Shown here piece after piece: positions 1 to 7,572 of a stretch of 64,000 nucleotides of DNA. Source of the stretch: Mesorhizobium norvegicum (GTDB lineage Bacteria > Pseudomonadota > Alphaproteobacteria > Rhizobiales > Rhizobiaceae); NCBI RefSeq assembly GCF_004919685.1, contig NZ_SMYZ01000047.1, positions 62,001 through 126,000 on the forward strand. The letters run 5' to 3'. Positions within the stretch are counted from its first letter, which is position 1; each line of letters starts with the position of its first letter. The notes under the pieces are model-generated. The model was not told the DNA's origin, ran no database searches, and saw only the letters and a list, made by a program, of their open reading frames with translations. The position numbers and the translations under genes were made by a program.

Positions 1-50
1 GCATAGGCCTGCTTGAGATGGTCGAGGGAGGGGACGAGAAGGTCTGACAT
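1..50 (-). CDS. Start of an unidentified gene downstream of betC (partial)
   Basis: Only the first 16 codons are inside the window, beginning MSDLLVPSLDHLKQAY. The ATG at 50-48 shares one base with the betC stop codon (TGATG arrangement), so the gene is almost certainly translated as the third cistron of the betI-betC operon. In the classical rhizobial bet operon the next gene is betB (betaine aldehyde dehydrogenase), but this N-terminus does not look like that family. I do not recognise it and assign no function. Confidence 0.6.
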   Translation of the reverse strand, partial: MSDLLVPSLDHLKQAY

Positions 51-1579
51 CATTCGCCTCGCGGATACCGCTTGCTCTCTTCGAGATTGTCGAGATTCAT
101 GTGATTGCGCATGTAGCGCTCGGACGCCTTTTGCAGGGGCTGGAAATCCCAGGGGTAATAGGCGCCGTTGCGCAGCGCCGGATAAACGACCCAGCGGCGC
201 GCCTGGCTTTCGCGCACTGCGGCGTCGAAGCCGGCCATGTCCCAGCGCGCCTGGACCTTGTCCATGAAGGCCGCCACCAAGCCCGCATTGGCGGGATCGT
301 CGGCCAGATTGTCTCGCTCGAGCGGATCGGCTTCGAGATCGAACAGTTGCGGCGGATCGAGCTCGCAATGGACGAATTTGTATCTGCCGTCGCGGATCGC
401 CACCAAAGGCGCGTTGGAGCCTTCGGCGGCGTATTCGATCAGCACCGGCGCCGTGCGCTCGATGCCCTCGGTGAGCGGCAGCAGCGACTGGCCGTCGGTC
501 CACGGCGCGATCGCAGCGATGTCGATGCCGGCGAGGTCGCAAAGCGTCGGTGCCACGTCGAGATTGGAGACCGGCGTCTCGATCAGCCCGGCGCGAACGC
601 CCTTGCCGGCAATCATCAGCGGCACCCGCGCGGAACCCTCGAAGAAGCTCATCTTGAACCACAGGCCGCGCTCGCCGAGCATGTCTCCGTGGTCCGAGCA
701 GAACAGGATGACGGTGTCGTCGAGCATGCGGGTGCGCTCGAGAACGTCCAGAAGCTCGCCGAGCTTGTCGTCGACATAGGAGATGTTGGCGAAATAGCCG
801 CGCCGCGAACGACGCACCTGCTCTGGCGTGATCTCGAAAGCGGGATAGTCACTGGCGTGGTAAAGCCGCCGGGAATGCGCATCCTGCTCGTCATGCGCGA
901 TGAACCCGGTTTCCGGGTCCAGCGCCTGGCAATGCTCGTAGAGATCCCAATACTGCTTGCGCGCGACGTAGGGATCGTGCGGGTGTGACAGCGAGACGGT
1001 GAGGCACCAGGGCCGATGGCTCTCATCATCCTGTTCGCGCGAAAGCTGATAGAGCTTCTGCGTGGCTAGGAACACGACCTCGTCATCATACTCCATCTGG
1101 TTGGTGATCTCGGCGACGCCGGCGCCGGTCACCGAGCCCAGATTGTGATACCACCAGTCGATGCGCTCGCCGGGTTTGCGGTAGTCCGGCGTCCAGCCAA
1201 AATCGGCCGGGTAGATGTCAGTGGTCAGCCGCTCCTCGAAACCGTGCAGCTGATCCGGCCCGACGAAATGCATCTTGCCCGACAGGCAGGTATAGTAGCC
1301 GGCGGCGCGCAGATGATGGGCGAAGGTCGGGATCGATGAGGCGAATTCGGCTGCATTGTCATAGACGCCGGTGCGCGACGGCAATTGCCCGCTCATGAAC
1401 GAGGCACGGCCCGGCGCGCAGAGCGGCGACGCCGTGTAGTTGTTGGCAAAGCGCGCCGATCGGGCGGCCAGCGCCTTCAGGTGCGGTACGTGCAGAAACT
1501 CTGCCGGCCCGTCCGGAAACAGGGTCCCGTTGAGCTGATCGACCATGACGATCAGGAAATTGGGTCGCTTCGTTGTCAC
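50..1579 (-). CDS. betC: Choline-sulfatase BetC
   Basis: Hydrolyses choline-O-sulfate to choline and sulfate in the cytoplasm, giving the cell an osmoprotectant precursor plus usable carbon, nitrogen and sulfur. The 509-residue protein has the type I sulfatase layout: an N-terminal metal site (VMVDQLNG), then the formylglycine signature CAPGR with the modified cysteine at Cys54, the position I recall for Sinorhizobium meliloti BetC, and a metal site FCSDHGDMLGERG in the middle. The C-terminal part (WDFQPLQKASERYMRNH) is of choline-sulfatase type. Translation starts at GTG 1579, whose GTGA overlaps the betI stop, so betI and betC are coupled. Family is certain; choline sulfate as substrate is well supported by the adjacent betI. 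Confidence 0.93.
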   Translation of the reverse strand: MTTKRPNFLIVMVDQLNGTLFPDGPAEFLHVPHLKALAARSARFANNYTASPLCAPGRASFMSGQLPSRTGVYDNAAEFASSIPTFAHHLRAAGYYTCLSGKMHFVGPDQLHGFEERLTTDIYPADFGWTPDYRKPGERIDWWYHNLGSVTGAGVAEITNQMEYDDEVVFLATQKLYQLSREQDDESHRPWCLTVSLSHPHDPYVARKQYWDLYEHCQALDPETGFIAHDEQDAHSRRLYHASDYPAFEITPEQVRRSRRGYFANISYVDDKLGELLDVLERTRMLDDTVILFCSDHGDMLGERGLWFKMSFFEGSARVPLMIAGKGVRAGLIETPVSNLDVAPTLCDLAGIDIAAIAPWTDGQSLLPLTEGIERTAPVLIEYAAEGSNAPLVAIRDGRYKFVHCELDPPQLFDLEADPLERDNLADDPANAGLVAAFMDKVQARWDMAGFDAAVRESQARRWVVYPALRNGAYYPWDFQPLQKASERYMRNHMNLDNLEESKRYPRGE

Positions 1580-2166
1580 TGTTTGCGCCGCTCGCCAAGT
1601 TTGGTTTCGAGATAGTCCTCGACCAGCGCGATCGCGGTCGCGGCATCAGGCACGCCGTCCTTCAACGCCCGCCTGATGTAGAGCCCGTCGATCATTGCCG
1701 CGGTCGCTTCGGCGGCGCGGTCGGCTTCAGCTCTGGGCAGGATGCCGGTCAGGCCGCTCATCAGGTTGGAGTGCAGCCGCCGCGCATAGACCCTGAGCAG
1801 CCGGCGCAAGGCCGGGGACTTCTGTGCCTCGACATAGAAGGCGAGCCAGGCGGCGATGGTTTCCGGCTGGAACTGGATGTCGGAGAAGTTCACGGCAACC
1901 ACGGCCGAAACGCGTTCGCGCGCGGTAGCAGCCGATTGAAGGGCGCGGCGCATGTCGATGGTCAGTTCGGCAAGGATGTGCCGCATTGTCGCCAGCAACA
2001 GCTCGTCCTTGGCGCCGAAATAGTGATGGGCAAGGGCTGACGACACGCCGGCGCGTCCGGCGATCTCGGACATGGTCACGTCGAGCGAACCGCGCTCGCC
2101 GATCGCCGAGATCGTCGCGTCGATGAGCGCCTTGCGGCGCAATGGCTCCATTCCGACTTTCGGCAT
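1576..2166 (-). CDS. betI: TetR-family repressor BetI
   Basis: A 196-residue TetR-family regulator. The N-terminal helix-turn-helix (TMSEIAGRAGVSSALAHHYF, about residues 31-50) is the BetI type, and the C-terminal part (WLAFYVEAQKSPALRRL) matches BetI ligand-binding domains. In enterobacteria and rhizobia BetI represses the choline/glycine-betaine genes and is relieved by choline. The ATG at 2166 gives the normal BetI N-terminus; longer upstream in-frame sequence is not BetI-like. It overlaps betC by four bases and is the first gene of the operon. A perfect dyad lies about 35 bases upstream, so autoregulation is likely. Confidence 0.9.
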   Translation of the reverse strand: MPKVGMEPLRRKALIDATISAIGERGSLDVTMSEIAGRAGVSSALAHHYFGAKDELLLATMRHILAELTIDMRRALQSAATARERVSAVVAVNFSDIQFQPETIAAWLAFYVEAQKSPALRRLLRVYARRLHSNLMSGLTGILPRAEADRAAEATAAMIDGLYIRRALKDGVPDAATAIALVEDYLETKLGERRKQ

Positions 2167-2199
2167 CTCGCTATGATCCTTTGAAACAGGATTATTTTT

Positions 2200-2217
2200 T
2201 ATTGACGGGTCAATCAA
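2200..2217. promoter_or_regulatory. Probable BetI operator
   Basis: A perfect inverted repeat ATTGAC-GG-GTCAAT occupies 2201-2214 and extends with one mismatch to TTATTGAC/GTCAATCA. It lies about 35 bases upstream of the betI ATG in an AT-rich stretch. The sequence resembles the TTGATTG...CAATCAA-type dyad I recall for enterobacterial BetI boxes. Assignment to BetI is inference from location and similarity. Confidence 0.6.
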
Positions 2218-2288
2218 CAAAAAAATCGACGCTAGCTTTGCCTGTACCAAGCGATTGTCTGGTCCCGGCCCTTTCCGATGCAGTGATG

Positions 2289-2312
2289 ATTGTTTATATT
2301 TGAACAATAAAC
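2289..2312. promoter_or_regulatory. Overlapping dyads in the thiolase promoter region
   Basis: Two interleaved inverted repeats are visible in an AT-rich segment 55-78 bases upstream of the thiolase start: ATTGTT (2289-2294) with AACAAT (2303-2308), and GTTTAT (2292-2297) with ATAAAC (2307-2312). They could be an operator for the divergent thiolase gene. Which protein would bind is unknown. Confidence 0.35.
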
Positions 2313-2366
2313 GCAAAGTGCACTGTGGGCCCACGTGCTGGGCTCGCGTCAAGGATGGAGACCGCC

Positions 2367-3533
2367 ATGACCGCATGCATCGTTGGCTGGGCGCATTCGC
2401 GCTTCGGCAAGCTTGAGGGCGAAACGCTCGAAAACCTGATCGTCAAGGTGGCAACGGACGCGCTCGACCATGCCGGCATCGGTCCCGACGAGGTCGACGA
2501 GATCGTGCTCGGCCACTTCAACGCCGGCTTTTCGGCACAGGATTTCACTGCCAGCCTGGTGCTTCAGGCCGACGACCGGCTGCGTTTCAAGCCGGCGACG
2601 CGCGTCGAGAACGCTTGTGCCACCGGATCGGCGGCGGTCCGCCAAGGCATCCGCGCCATCGACGCCAATGCCGCCCGCATCGTGCTGGTGGTCGGCGCCG
2701 AGCAGATGACGACGACGCCCGGGCCAGAGATCGGCAAGAACCTGCTCAAGGCGTCCTATTTGCCCGAGGACGGCGACACGCCGGCGGGTTTCGCCGGCGT
2801 CTTCGGCAAGATCGCGCAGGCCTATTTCCAGCGTTATGGCGACCAGTCGGACGCGCTGGCGATGATTGCCGCCAAGAACCACAAGAACGGCGTCGACAAC
2901 CCCTATGCGCAGATGCGTAAGGATTTCGGCTACGAATTCTGCCGCCAGGAGAGCGAGAAGAACCCGTTCGTTGCCGGTCCGCTCAAGCGCACCGACTGCT
3001 CGCTGGTCTCCGACGGCGCCGCTGCCCTTATCCTCGCCGACACCGCGACGGCACTGAAGATGCGTCGTGCCGTTGCCTTCCGCGCCAACGAGCATGTGCA
3101 GGATTTCCTGCCGATGTCGAAGCGCGACATCCTGACCTTCGAAGGCTGCGAACAGGCCTGGACCCGGGCGCTGAAATCGGCCGGCGTGACGCTCGACGAT
3201 CTCTCCTTCGTCGAAACGCATGACTGCTTCACCATTGCCGAACTGATCGAATATGAGGCGATGGGCCTGGCCAAGCCGGGAGAGGGCGCCAGACTGGCGC
3301 TCGACGGCACGACGGCCAAGGATGGCCGCCTGCCGGTCAATCCCTCAGGCGGGCTGAAGGCCAAGGGCCATCCGATCGGCGCCACGGGCGTGTCGATGCA
3401 TGTCTTGACCGCCATGCAGCTTGTCGGCGAAGCCGGCGGCATCCAGGTGCCCGGTGCGAAACTCGGCGGCATCTTCAATATGGGCGGTGCGGCGGTCGCC
3501 AACTACGTTTCAATATTGGACCGGATCAGGTAG
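2367..3533 (+). CDS. SCP2-type thiolase (acetyl-CoA acetyltransferase family)
   Basis: A 388-residue thiolase. The nucleophilic cysteine is Cys84 in ENACATGSAA; the later elements ETHDCFT and GHPIGATG supply the His and oxyanion parts of the active site. The N-terminus MTACIVGWAHSRFGK and the HDCFTIAE block are typical of the SCP-x/SCP2-like clade, which often cleaves or makes branched or steroid-type 3-ketoacyl-CoAs rather than acetoacetyl-CoA. I chose ATG 2367 because GGAG lies six bases upstream; ATG 2355 and GTG 2325 have no usable ribosome site. It is divergent from betI and 28 bases ahead of the asparaginase gene, so the two may be cotranscribed. The exact substrate cannot be told. Confidence 0.85.
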   Translation: MTACIVGWAHSRFGKLEGETLENLIVKVATDALDHAGIGPDEVDEIVLGHFNAGFSAQDFTASLVLQADDRLRFKPATRVENACATGSAAVRQGIRAIDANAARIVLVVGAEQMTTTPGPEIGKNLLKASYLPEDGDTPAGFAGVFGKIAQAYFQRYGDQSDALAMIAAKNHKNGVDNPYAQMRKDFGYEFCRQESEKNPFVAGPLKRTDCSLVSDGAAALILADTATALKMRRAVAFRANEHVQDFLPMSKRDILTFEGCEQAWTRALKSAGVTLDDLSFVETHDCFTIAELIEYEAMGLAKPGEGARLALDGTTAKDGRLPVNPSGGLKAKGHPIGATGVSMHVLTAMQLVGEAGGIQVPGAKLGGIFNMGGAAVANYVSILDRIR

Positions 3534-3561
3534 AAGCAGCCCGTATTTTTACGGGGTAGCC

Positions 3562-4566
3562 ATGACAAATCCGGTTCTGATCGAAGTCTTGCGCGGCACG
3601 ATCGTCGAGAGCGCGCATCGTGGCGCGGTTGCGGTCTTCGATGCCGACGGCAAACCGGTCTGGGAAATCGGCGATACCGCCAAGCCGGTGTTCCCGCGCT
3701 CGGCGGTCAAGGCGATCCAGGCCTTGCCGCTCGTCGAGAGCGGAGCGGCGGACGCCTATGGTTTCGGCAACCGCGAACTGGCGCTTGCCTGTGCGTCCCA
3801 TTCGGGCGAGCCGGCACATGTCGAACTGGCGCGGTCCATGCTGGCCAAGGCCGGGCTGGACGGATCAGCGCTCGAATGCGGCACGCATTGGCCGTCCAAT
3901 CATGACGCTGAGATTGCGCTCGCCCGCGCCGGCGGCTCGCCGAACGCATTGCACAACAATTGCTCCGGCAAGCATTCCGGCTTCCTCTGCACCTGCGTCC
4001 ACGCCGGCATTGCGCACCGCGGCTATGTCAAGCCGGGGCACGGCCTGCAGGAGATGGTGCGCGACGCCATGCAGGCGGTGACGGGAGCCGTCCATGGCGC
4101 GGATGAGCGGGCCATCGACGGCTGCTCGATCCCGACCTATGCGGTGCCGCTCAGGAGCTTCGCGCTCGGCTTTGCCCGCATGGCCACCACAAATGGTTTT
4201 GGCCCCGAGCGAGCCAAGGCCGCGAGGCGGCTGCTGGCCGCCTGCATGGCCGAGCCCTTCTTCGTTGCCGGCACCGGCCGCGAAGATGTCGCGCTGATGG
4301 AGGCCGCACCAGGGCGGATTTTCACGAAAGGCGGCGCCGAAGGCGTCCACTGTGCCGCAATTCCGGAACTTGGCCTCGGCATCGCGCTCAAATGCGATGA
4401 TGGTGCCGGCCGCGCTGGCGAAGCCATGGTTGCCGCCGTCCTTGCCAAACTGTTTCGCGCCGACGAGGCCTTGGCGTCGAAGCTGAGCGAACTGGCAAAC
4501 GCGCCCATCGAAAGCCGGAACGGTGCCAAGGTCGGGGCGCTAAGGCCCACCGCGGCCTTGAATTGA
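3562..4566 (+). CDS. L-asparaginase, Rhizobium etli AnsA type (Asparaginase_II family)
   Basis: Predicted to hydrolyse L-asparagine to aspartate and ammonia. The 334-residue protein belongs to the Asparaginase_II family, unrelated to E. coli AnsA/AnsB. It keeps the residues I recall as essential in the R. etli enzyme ReAV, shifted by one: Ser47 and Lys50 (PRSAVK), Ser79 (CASHSG), the zinc-site residues Cys134 and Lys137 (NNCSGKHSGF), and Asp186/Cys188 (IDGCSIPTY). There is no signal peptide, so it acts in the cytoplasm. The start at 3562 follows the thiolase stop by 28 bases. Family confident; activity inferred from residue conservation. Confidence 0.88.
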   Translation: MTNPVLIEVLRGTIVESAHRGAVAVFDADGKPVWEIGDTAKPVFPRSAVKAIQALPLVESGAADAYGFGNRELALACASHSGEPAHVELARSMLAKAGLDGSALECGTHWPSNHDAEIALARAGGSPNALHNNCSGKHSGFLCTCVHAGIAHRGYVKPGHGLQEMVRDAMQAVTGAVHGADERAIDGCSIPTYAVPLRSFALGFARMATTNGFGPERAKAARRLLAACMAEPFFVAGTGREDVALMEAAPGRIFTKGGAEGVHCAAIPELGLGIALKCDDGAGRAGEAMVAAVLAKLFRADEALASKLSELANAPIESRNGAKVGALRPTAALN

Positions 4567-4575
4567 AACCGGCCC

Positions 4576-5952
4576 TCAGCTGACGTGATTGCGCTCGACG
4601 GTCAGATGCGGATAGCCGCTACCGTTTGACGAGGCGAGATCGCCTGTCGCCGGCTCGGCCCAGCGCTGGCCGACAACCGCACCGTTCAGCGCGCCGTCGA
4701 TGACATTGTCGGAGATGACCGCCGTGCCGGCGCCCTCGACGACGGACACGACAACGCCGGTTCCAGCCTTGCGTATGATGTTACCGGTGGCCACGACATT
4801 GCGCAGATACGGGCCCCAGCCGATCTGCATGCCATAGAGCGGCGCGTTCTCGATGACGTTGTTGGAAACGGTGGTGTCGGCTTCGACGCCAATGCCGACG
4901 CCGAAGCCCGGGGAGTCGGCGGGGTAGGGGCCGCTGGTCGACAGATTGCGCACGATGTTGCCCGAGCAGACGCCCATGCGGCCGCCTTCGTTGAAGTTGA
5001 CGATCGAGATGCCGTTGGCGGCGCCATCGACGATGTTGTTGCTGATGATGGCGCCTTCGAACGAGAATTCGGAATAGATTGATGTCTCGCCCGAGCGCGA
5101 GCAGGTGTTGCCCGATATCTGCAGGTTGCTGGCGCTGTTGGCGCGGATCGCCGAGAAGGCGCAGTCCGAGACGATGTTGCCCGAGATGACGACATTACCG
5201 GCGCGAAAGGCATTGATGCCATTGCCGTTCTGCCCGGTCCCGCCGCTGCGCGCCTGGATCCGTTCGACGCGGTTGCCGGTGACAATGGTGCCGTCTTCCG
5301 CTGCCTGCCAGCGGTGCACGAGAATGCCGCCATTGGCGCAATCGGAGACGGTGTTGCCCGTGATCGCCAGCCCGCTGGCCTCGACCGAATAGATGCCGGC
5401 ATCGGCAGCCCCTGATATCTCCGAGCGCTCGACCCGGCCCGTCGCGTGTTCCAGCGCCAGTCCGTTCTTGCCGCTGCCGGTGATCTGGCAATTGTCGACG
5501 ACCAGATGCGCGACCCGGCGCAGATCGAGCAGCCCTTGCGCATAATCGCCCATCGAGCGGTTTGTGCCGTCGAAGACCAGCCCGCTGAATTCGATATGGT
5601 CGGCCTGTTCGGCCATGAACAGATGACCGTCGCCGCCATAGACGATCCGCGTTGCGCCCGGAACGCCGGAAAGACGCAAGCGGCCGGGTAGCGAGAGGTT
5701 GGACACCACATAGGTGCCCGGAGGCAGGAACACCGGCATGTCGCGGTCGTTGGCGTCGCGCAGCAGTTTGGCGAAGGCCTTGCTCTGATCGTCGAAGGTG
5801 CCGGGCTGCACGCCGAGTTCGGTGGCATTGATCGAGCCGCGCATCGAGGCTTTCTCGATGCCGGTCAGGCTTGCGGCCGCAGCCTTGCCGAGCGCAAGGC
5901 CCATGACGGCAAAGCCGGCGGTTCCGGTCAGCAGCGTTCGTCTGTTCAACAT
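4576..5952 (-). CDS. Tat-exported right-handed beta-helix repeat protein (TIGR03808-like)
   Basis: A secreted protein of about 458 residues. The N-terminus MLNRRTLLTGTAGFAVMGLA is a twin-arginine signal (NRRTLL) followed by a hydrophobic segment and an alanine-rich cleavage region. The rest is a run of roughly 20-residue repeats rich in GN/SGN and I/V patterns (VISGNIVSDC, ISGNTCSRSG, ISNNIVDGA), the signature of a parallel beta-helix like pectate-lyase or carbohydrate-binding folds. It matches my recollection of the family of twin-arginine exported repeat proteins of unknown function in rhizobia. ATG 5952 gives the compact signal; GTG 5958 two codons earlier is possible. No catalytic residues are identifiable. 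Confidence 0.8.
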   Translation of the reverse strand: MLNRRTLLTGTAGFAVMGLALGKAAAASLTGIEKASMRGSINATELGVQPGTFDDQSKAFAKLLRDANDRDMPVFLPPGTYVVSNLSLPGRLRLSGVPGATRIVYGGDGHLFMAEQADHIEFSGLVFDGTNRSMGDYAQGLLDLRRVAHLVVDNCQITGSGKNGLALEHATGRVERSEISGAADAGIYSVEASGLAITGNTVSDCANGGILVHRWQAAEDGTIVTGNRVERIQARSGGTGQNGNGINAFRAGNVVISGNIVSDCAFSAIRANSASNLQISGNTCSRSGETSIYSEFSFEGAIISNNIVDGAANGISIVNFNEGGRMGVCSGNIVRNLSTSGPYPADSPGFGVGIGVEADTTVSNNVIENAPLYGMQIGWGPYLRNVVATGNIIRKAGTGVVVSVVEGAGTAVISDNVIDGALNGAVVGQRWAEPATGDLASSNGSGYPHLTVERNHVS

Positions 5953-6073
5953 CGGCACAGAATCCCAGCGTTCAACCCAGACGTCGCAGGAATCGTGCCA
6001 GCCGATCTGCCTCTCCCGTCGAGGGCAACGACAATGGCTTGTCGAGCAGCCTTTCCGCGCCTAAGTTCAGGGA

Positions 6074-6547
6074 ATGAGCAGAGCTTTCACTCGCGAGGAA
6101 GACAGCGAAAACGCCATTGCCGGTGTCGGTGAGCGGCCGATCAGCCAGCACCGCAATCTGGTGACGGAGCATGGCCTGGCACAGATCGAGGAGAATCTGG
6201 CCGACTTGCGCGATATATTGGCGAAGGCCGAACGGAAAGCAGACCGCGAGCGCATCGCGGTTGTGTCGCGTGATCTGCGCTATTGGACCGCCCGGCGTGA
6301 AAGCGCCGAGCTCTCCGTACCGGAGCCGGGCAGCGACCTAGTGCGCTTCGGCATGGGCGTCACGCTCGAGGGCGATGACGACAGGAAGGTGCACTGGAAA
6401 ATCGTCGGTGAGGATGAGGCCGATCCGGCCAAGGGCACCATTTCGCATGTTTCGCCGATGGCCGTGGCCCTGTTCGGCAAGAAGGTCGGCGACGTGGCAA
6501 GTGTCAACGGCAAGGAATGGGAAATCGTCAAGCTGTCGGAGAGCTAA
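6074..6547 (+). CDS. GreA/GreB-family transcription factor
   Basis: A 157-residue protein with a charged helical N-terminal part (about residues 28-75, likely the coiled coil that enters the RNA polymerase secondary channel) and a C-terminal FKBP-like Gre domain (VRFGMGVTLEGDDD to VASVNGKEWEIVKL). The length matches GreA, but the N-terminal MSRAFTREED resembles the extra GreB-like/Rnk-like paralogues common in rhizobia, so it is probably a second, accessory Gre factor rather than the main greA. The stop codon overlaps that of the convergent doc gene. Confidence 0.82.
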   Translation: MSRAFTREEDSENAIAGVGERPISQHRNLVTEHGLAQIEENLADLRDILAKAERKADRERIAVVSRDLRYWTARRESAELSVPEPGSDLVRFGMGVTLEGDDDRKVHWKIVGEDEADPAKGTISHVSPMAVALFGKKVGDVASVNGKEWEIVKLSES

Positions 6548-6930
6548 TCCTCGAGCTTGACGACATGGTCGCGGAAGAAAGCTGCAGCTCCAGTTTCATC
6601 GATCTCGCCAGCGGCGACCATCAAGACCAGTTGAATGACGTCCTGCTGGTCGGCCTCGACGCTTAATCCGTTGAAATAAAGAAACAGATCGGCTGCGGCA
6701 AAGGCAGTACGTTTGTTGCCGTCAACGAATGGGTGGTTTTTGGCGATGCCGAACAGGTATGCCGCTGCCAGTTCGCACAGATCCGGATCGCCATAAATCT
6801 CCCGCTGCTGTGGACGGGAGAGCGCCGACTCCAGCATGCCCTCATCACGTATACCTGCCGCCCCGCCGTGTAGGCGCAACTGCTCGGCGTGAAGCGACTC
6901 CACGAACTCCCGCGAATGATGCTCGGTCAT
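6544..6930 (-). CDS. doc: Doc-type toxin, Fic/DOC family
   Basis: The 128-residue protein has the Fic signature HPFVDGNKRTA at residues 66-76 (His66, Asp70, Asn72, Lys73, Arg74) and the size of phage P1 Doc (126 aa). Doc proteins phosphorylate elongation factor Tu and arrest translation; the Lys in GNKR, as here, is typical of the Doc branch rather than AMP-transferring Fic. It overlaps the upstream antitoxin gene by four bases, as in coupled type II toxin-antitoxin operons. The reading frame looks intact, so the toxin is probably functional. Confidence 0.88.
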   Translation of the reverse strand: MTEHHSREFVESLHAEQLRLHGGAAGIRDEGMLESALSRPQQREIYGDPDLCELAAAYLFGIAKNHPFVDGNKRTAFAAADLFLYFNGLSVEADQQDVIQLVLMVAAGEIDETGAAAFFRDHVVKLED

Positions 6931-7157
6931 TTCGCGAGCGCGCGGTAGGCAACCTCGTATTTTTTCATCCGCTCACGCGCGATCTTCATCTTGCGCTCGA
7001 ACTCCTCGGCGCTGTCTTCTGTGCGACGCAAACGAAGCTCTTCGCCTTCCTGAACGATGACGATGCTGTCGCCCGCCTTCATGTTCAAACGGTCGAGCAA
7101 CTCCTTCGGCAGAATCACGCCCTCGGAATTGCCGATCTTACGAATGGTCGTGTTCAT
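6927..7157 (-). CDS. AbrB/MazE-type antitoxin of the Doc pair
   Basis: The 76-residue protein starts with a SpoVT/AbrB swapped-hairpin DNA-binding domain (TIRKIGNSEGVILPKELLDR, then MKAGDSIVIV) and ends in a charged helix (EEFERKMKIARERMKKYE) suited to wrap the toxin. Together with doc it makes a type II module in which the antitoxin is of AbrB/MazE type rather than the classic Phd type. The start at 7157 has AGGA nine bases upstream. A strong promoter and a repeated sequence lie just upstream, consistent with autorepression. Confidence 0.87.
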   Translation of the reverse strand: MNTTIRKIGNSEGVILPKELLDRLNMKAGDSIVIVQEGEELRLRRTEDSAEEFERKMKIARERMKKYEVAYRALAK

Positions 7158-7170
7158 GATGGATCATCCT

Positions 7171-7233
7171 GTTACAACGCCGATTATAACTGGATTGGGG
7201 CGTTGTTGCAACAGAGATTATAACTCGACTGGG
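7171..7233. repeat. Two 29-base direct repeats over the TA promoter (likely operator)
   Basis: Segments 7171-7199 and 7205-7233 are imperfect direct repeats, matching at 23 of 29 positions, with start points 34 bases apart. The shared core is GATTATAACT, preceded by GTTRCAAC. One copy contains the -10 box of the antitoxin promoter, and the -35 overlaps the start of the second copy. Spacing near three helical turns suggests two AbrB-like dimers binding the same face of the DNA. Confidence 0.6.
7183..7211 (-). promoter_or_regulatory. Promoter of the antitoxin-doc operon
   Basis: On the minus strand a TTGCAA -35 element (7211-7206) is followed by a 17-base spacer and a perfect TATAAT -10 element (7188-7183). 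The -10 lies about 26 bases upstream of the antitoxin ATG. This is an unusually good sigma-70-type promoter for this genome. It is embedded in the direct repeats, so antitoxin binding would block it. Confidence 0.7.
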
Positions 7234-7278
7234 CTATGAAGCGATCAACGTCCGCGATTAGCCGCGACACCCTTCCTT

Positions 7279-7521
7279 CGTCATCCACGGGCGGAGCAGG
7301 AGCGAAGCGACTGCGCAGACCCGAGGATCCATTCCGTGACACTTATGGCGAGCCAAAGCGGTGCAGAACTAGGCGTTATCGTGCGGTCCAGCGACAACGC
7401 TCGATAACGGGCAGAAGACTAAGCGATCATCTTGATGCGTCGCGTACCTCGGCAGACGTCACGGAATGGATCCTCGGGTCTCCGCGACGTCGCTTCGCTC
7501 CTGCTCCGCCCGTGGATGACG
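7279..7521. repeat. Long inverted-repeat element with 117-base centre
   Basis: The arms at 7279-7340 and 7458-7521 are near-perfect reverse complements of about 62 bases (shared parts include GTCATCCACGGGCGGAGCAG and GGATCCATTCCGTGAC in one orientation). The centre, 7341-7457, has an inner stem of CGTTATCG (7374-7381) and CGATAACG (7402-7409). The arm sequence is of the kind repeated many times in Mesorhizobium genomes as I remember them, so this is probably a pair of opposed copies or a non-autonomous mobile element. It fills the gap between the TA module and mutB; no gene is seen in it. Confidence 0.75.
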
Positions 7522-7572
7522 AGGGGGAGGCGTGCTTAGGCCAATCGCGGAGATTGGTCGCTCTATTGCCGA

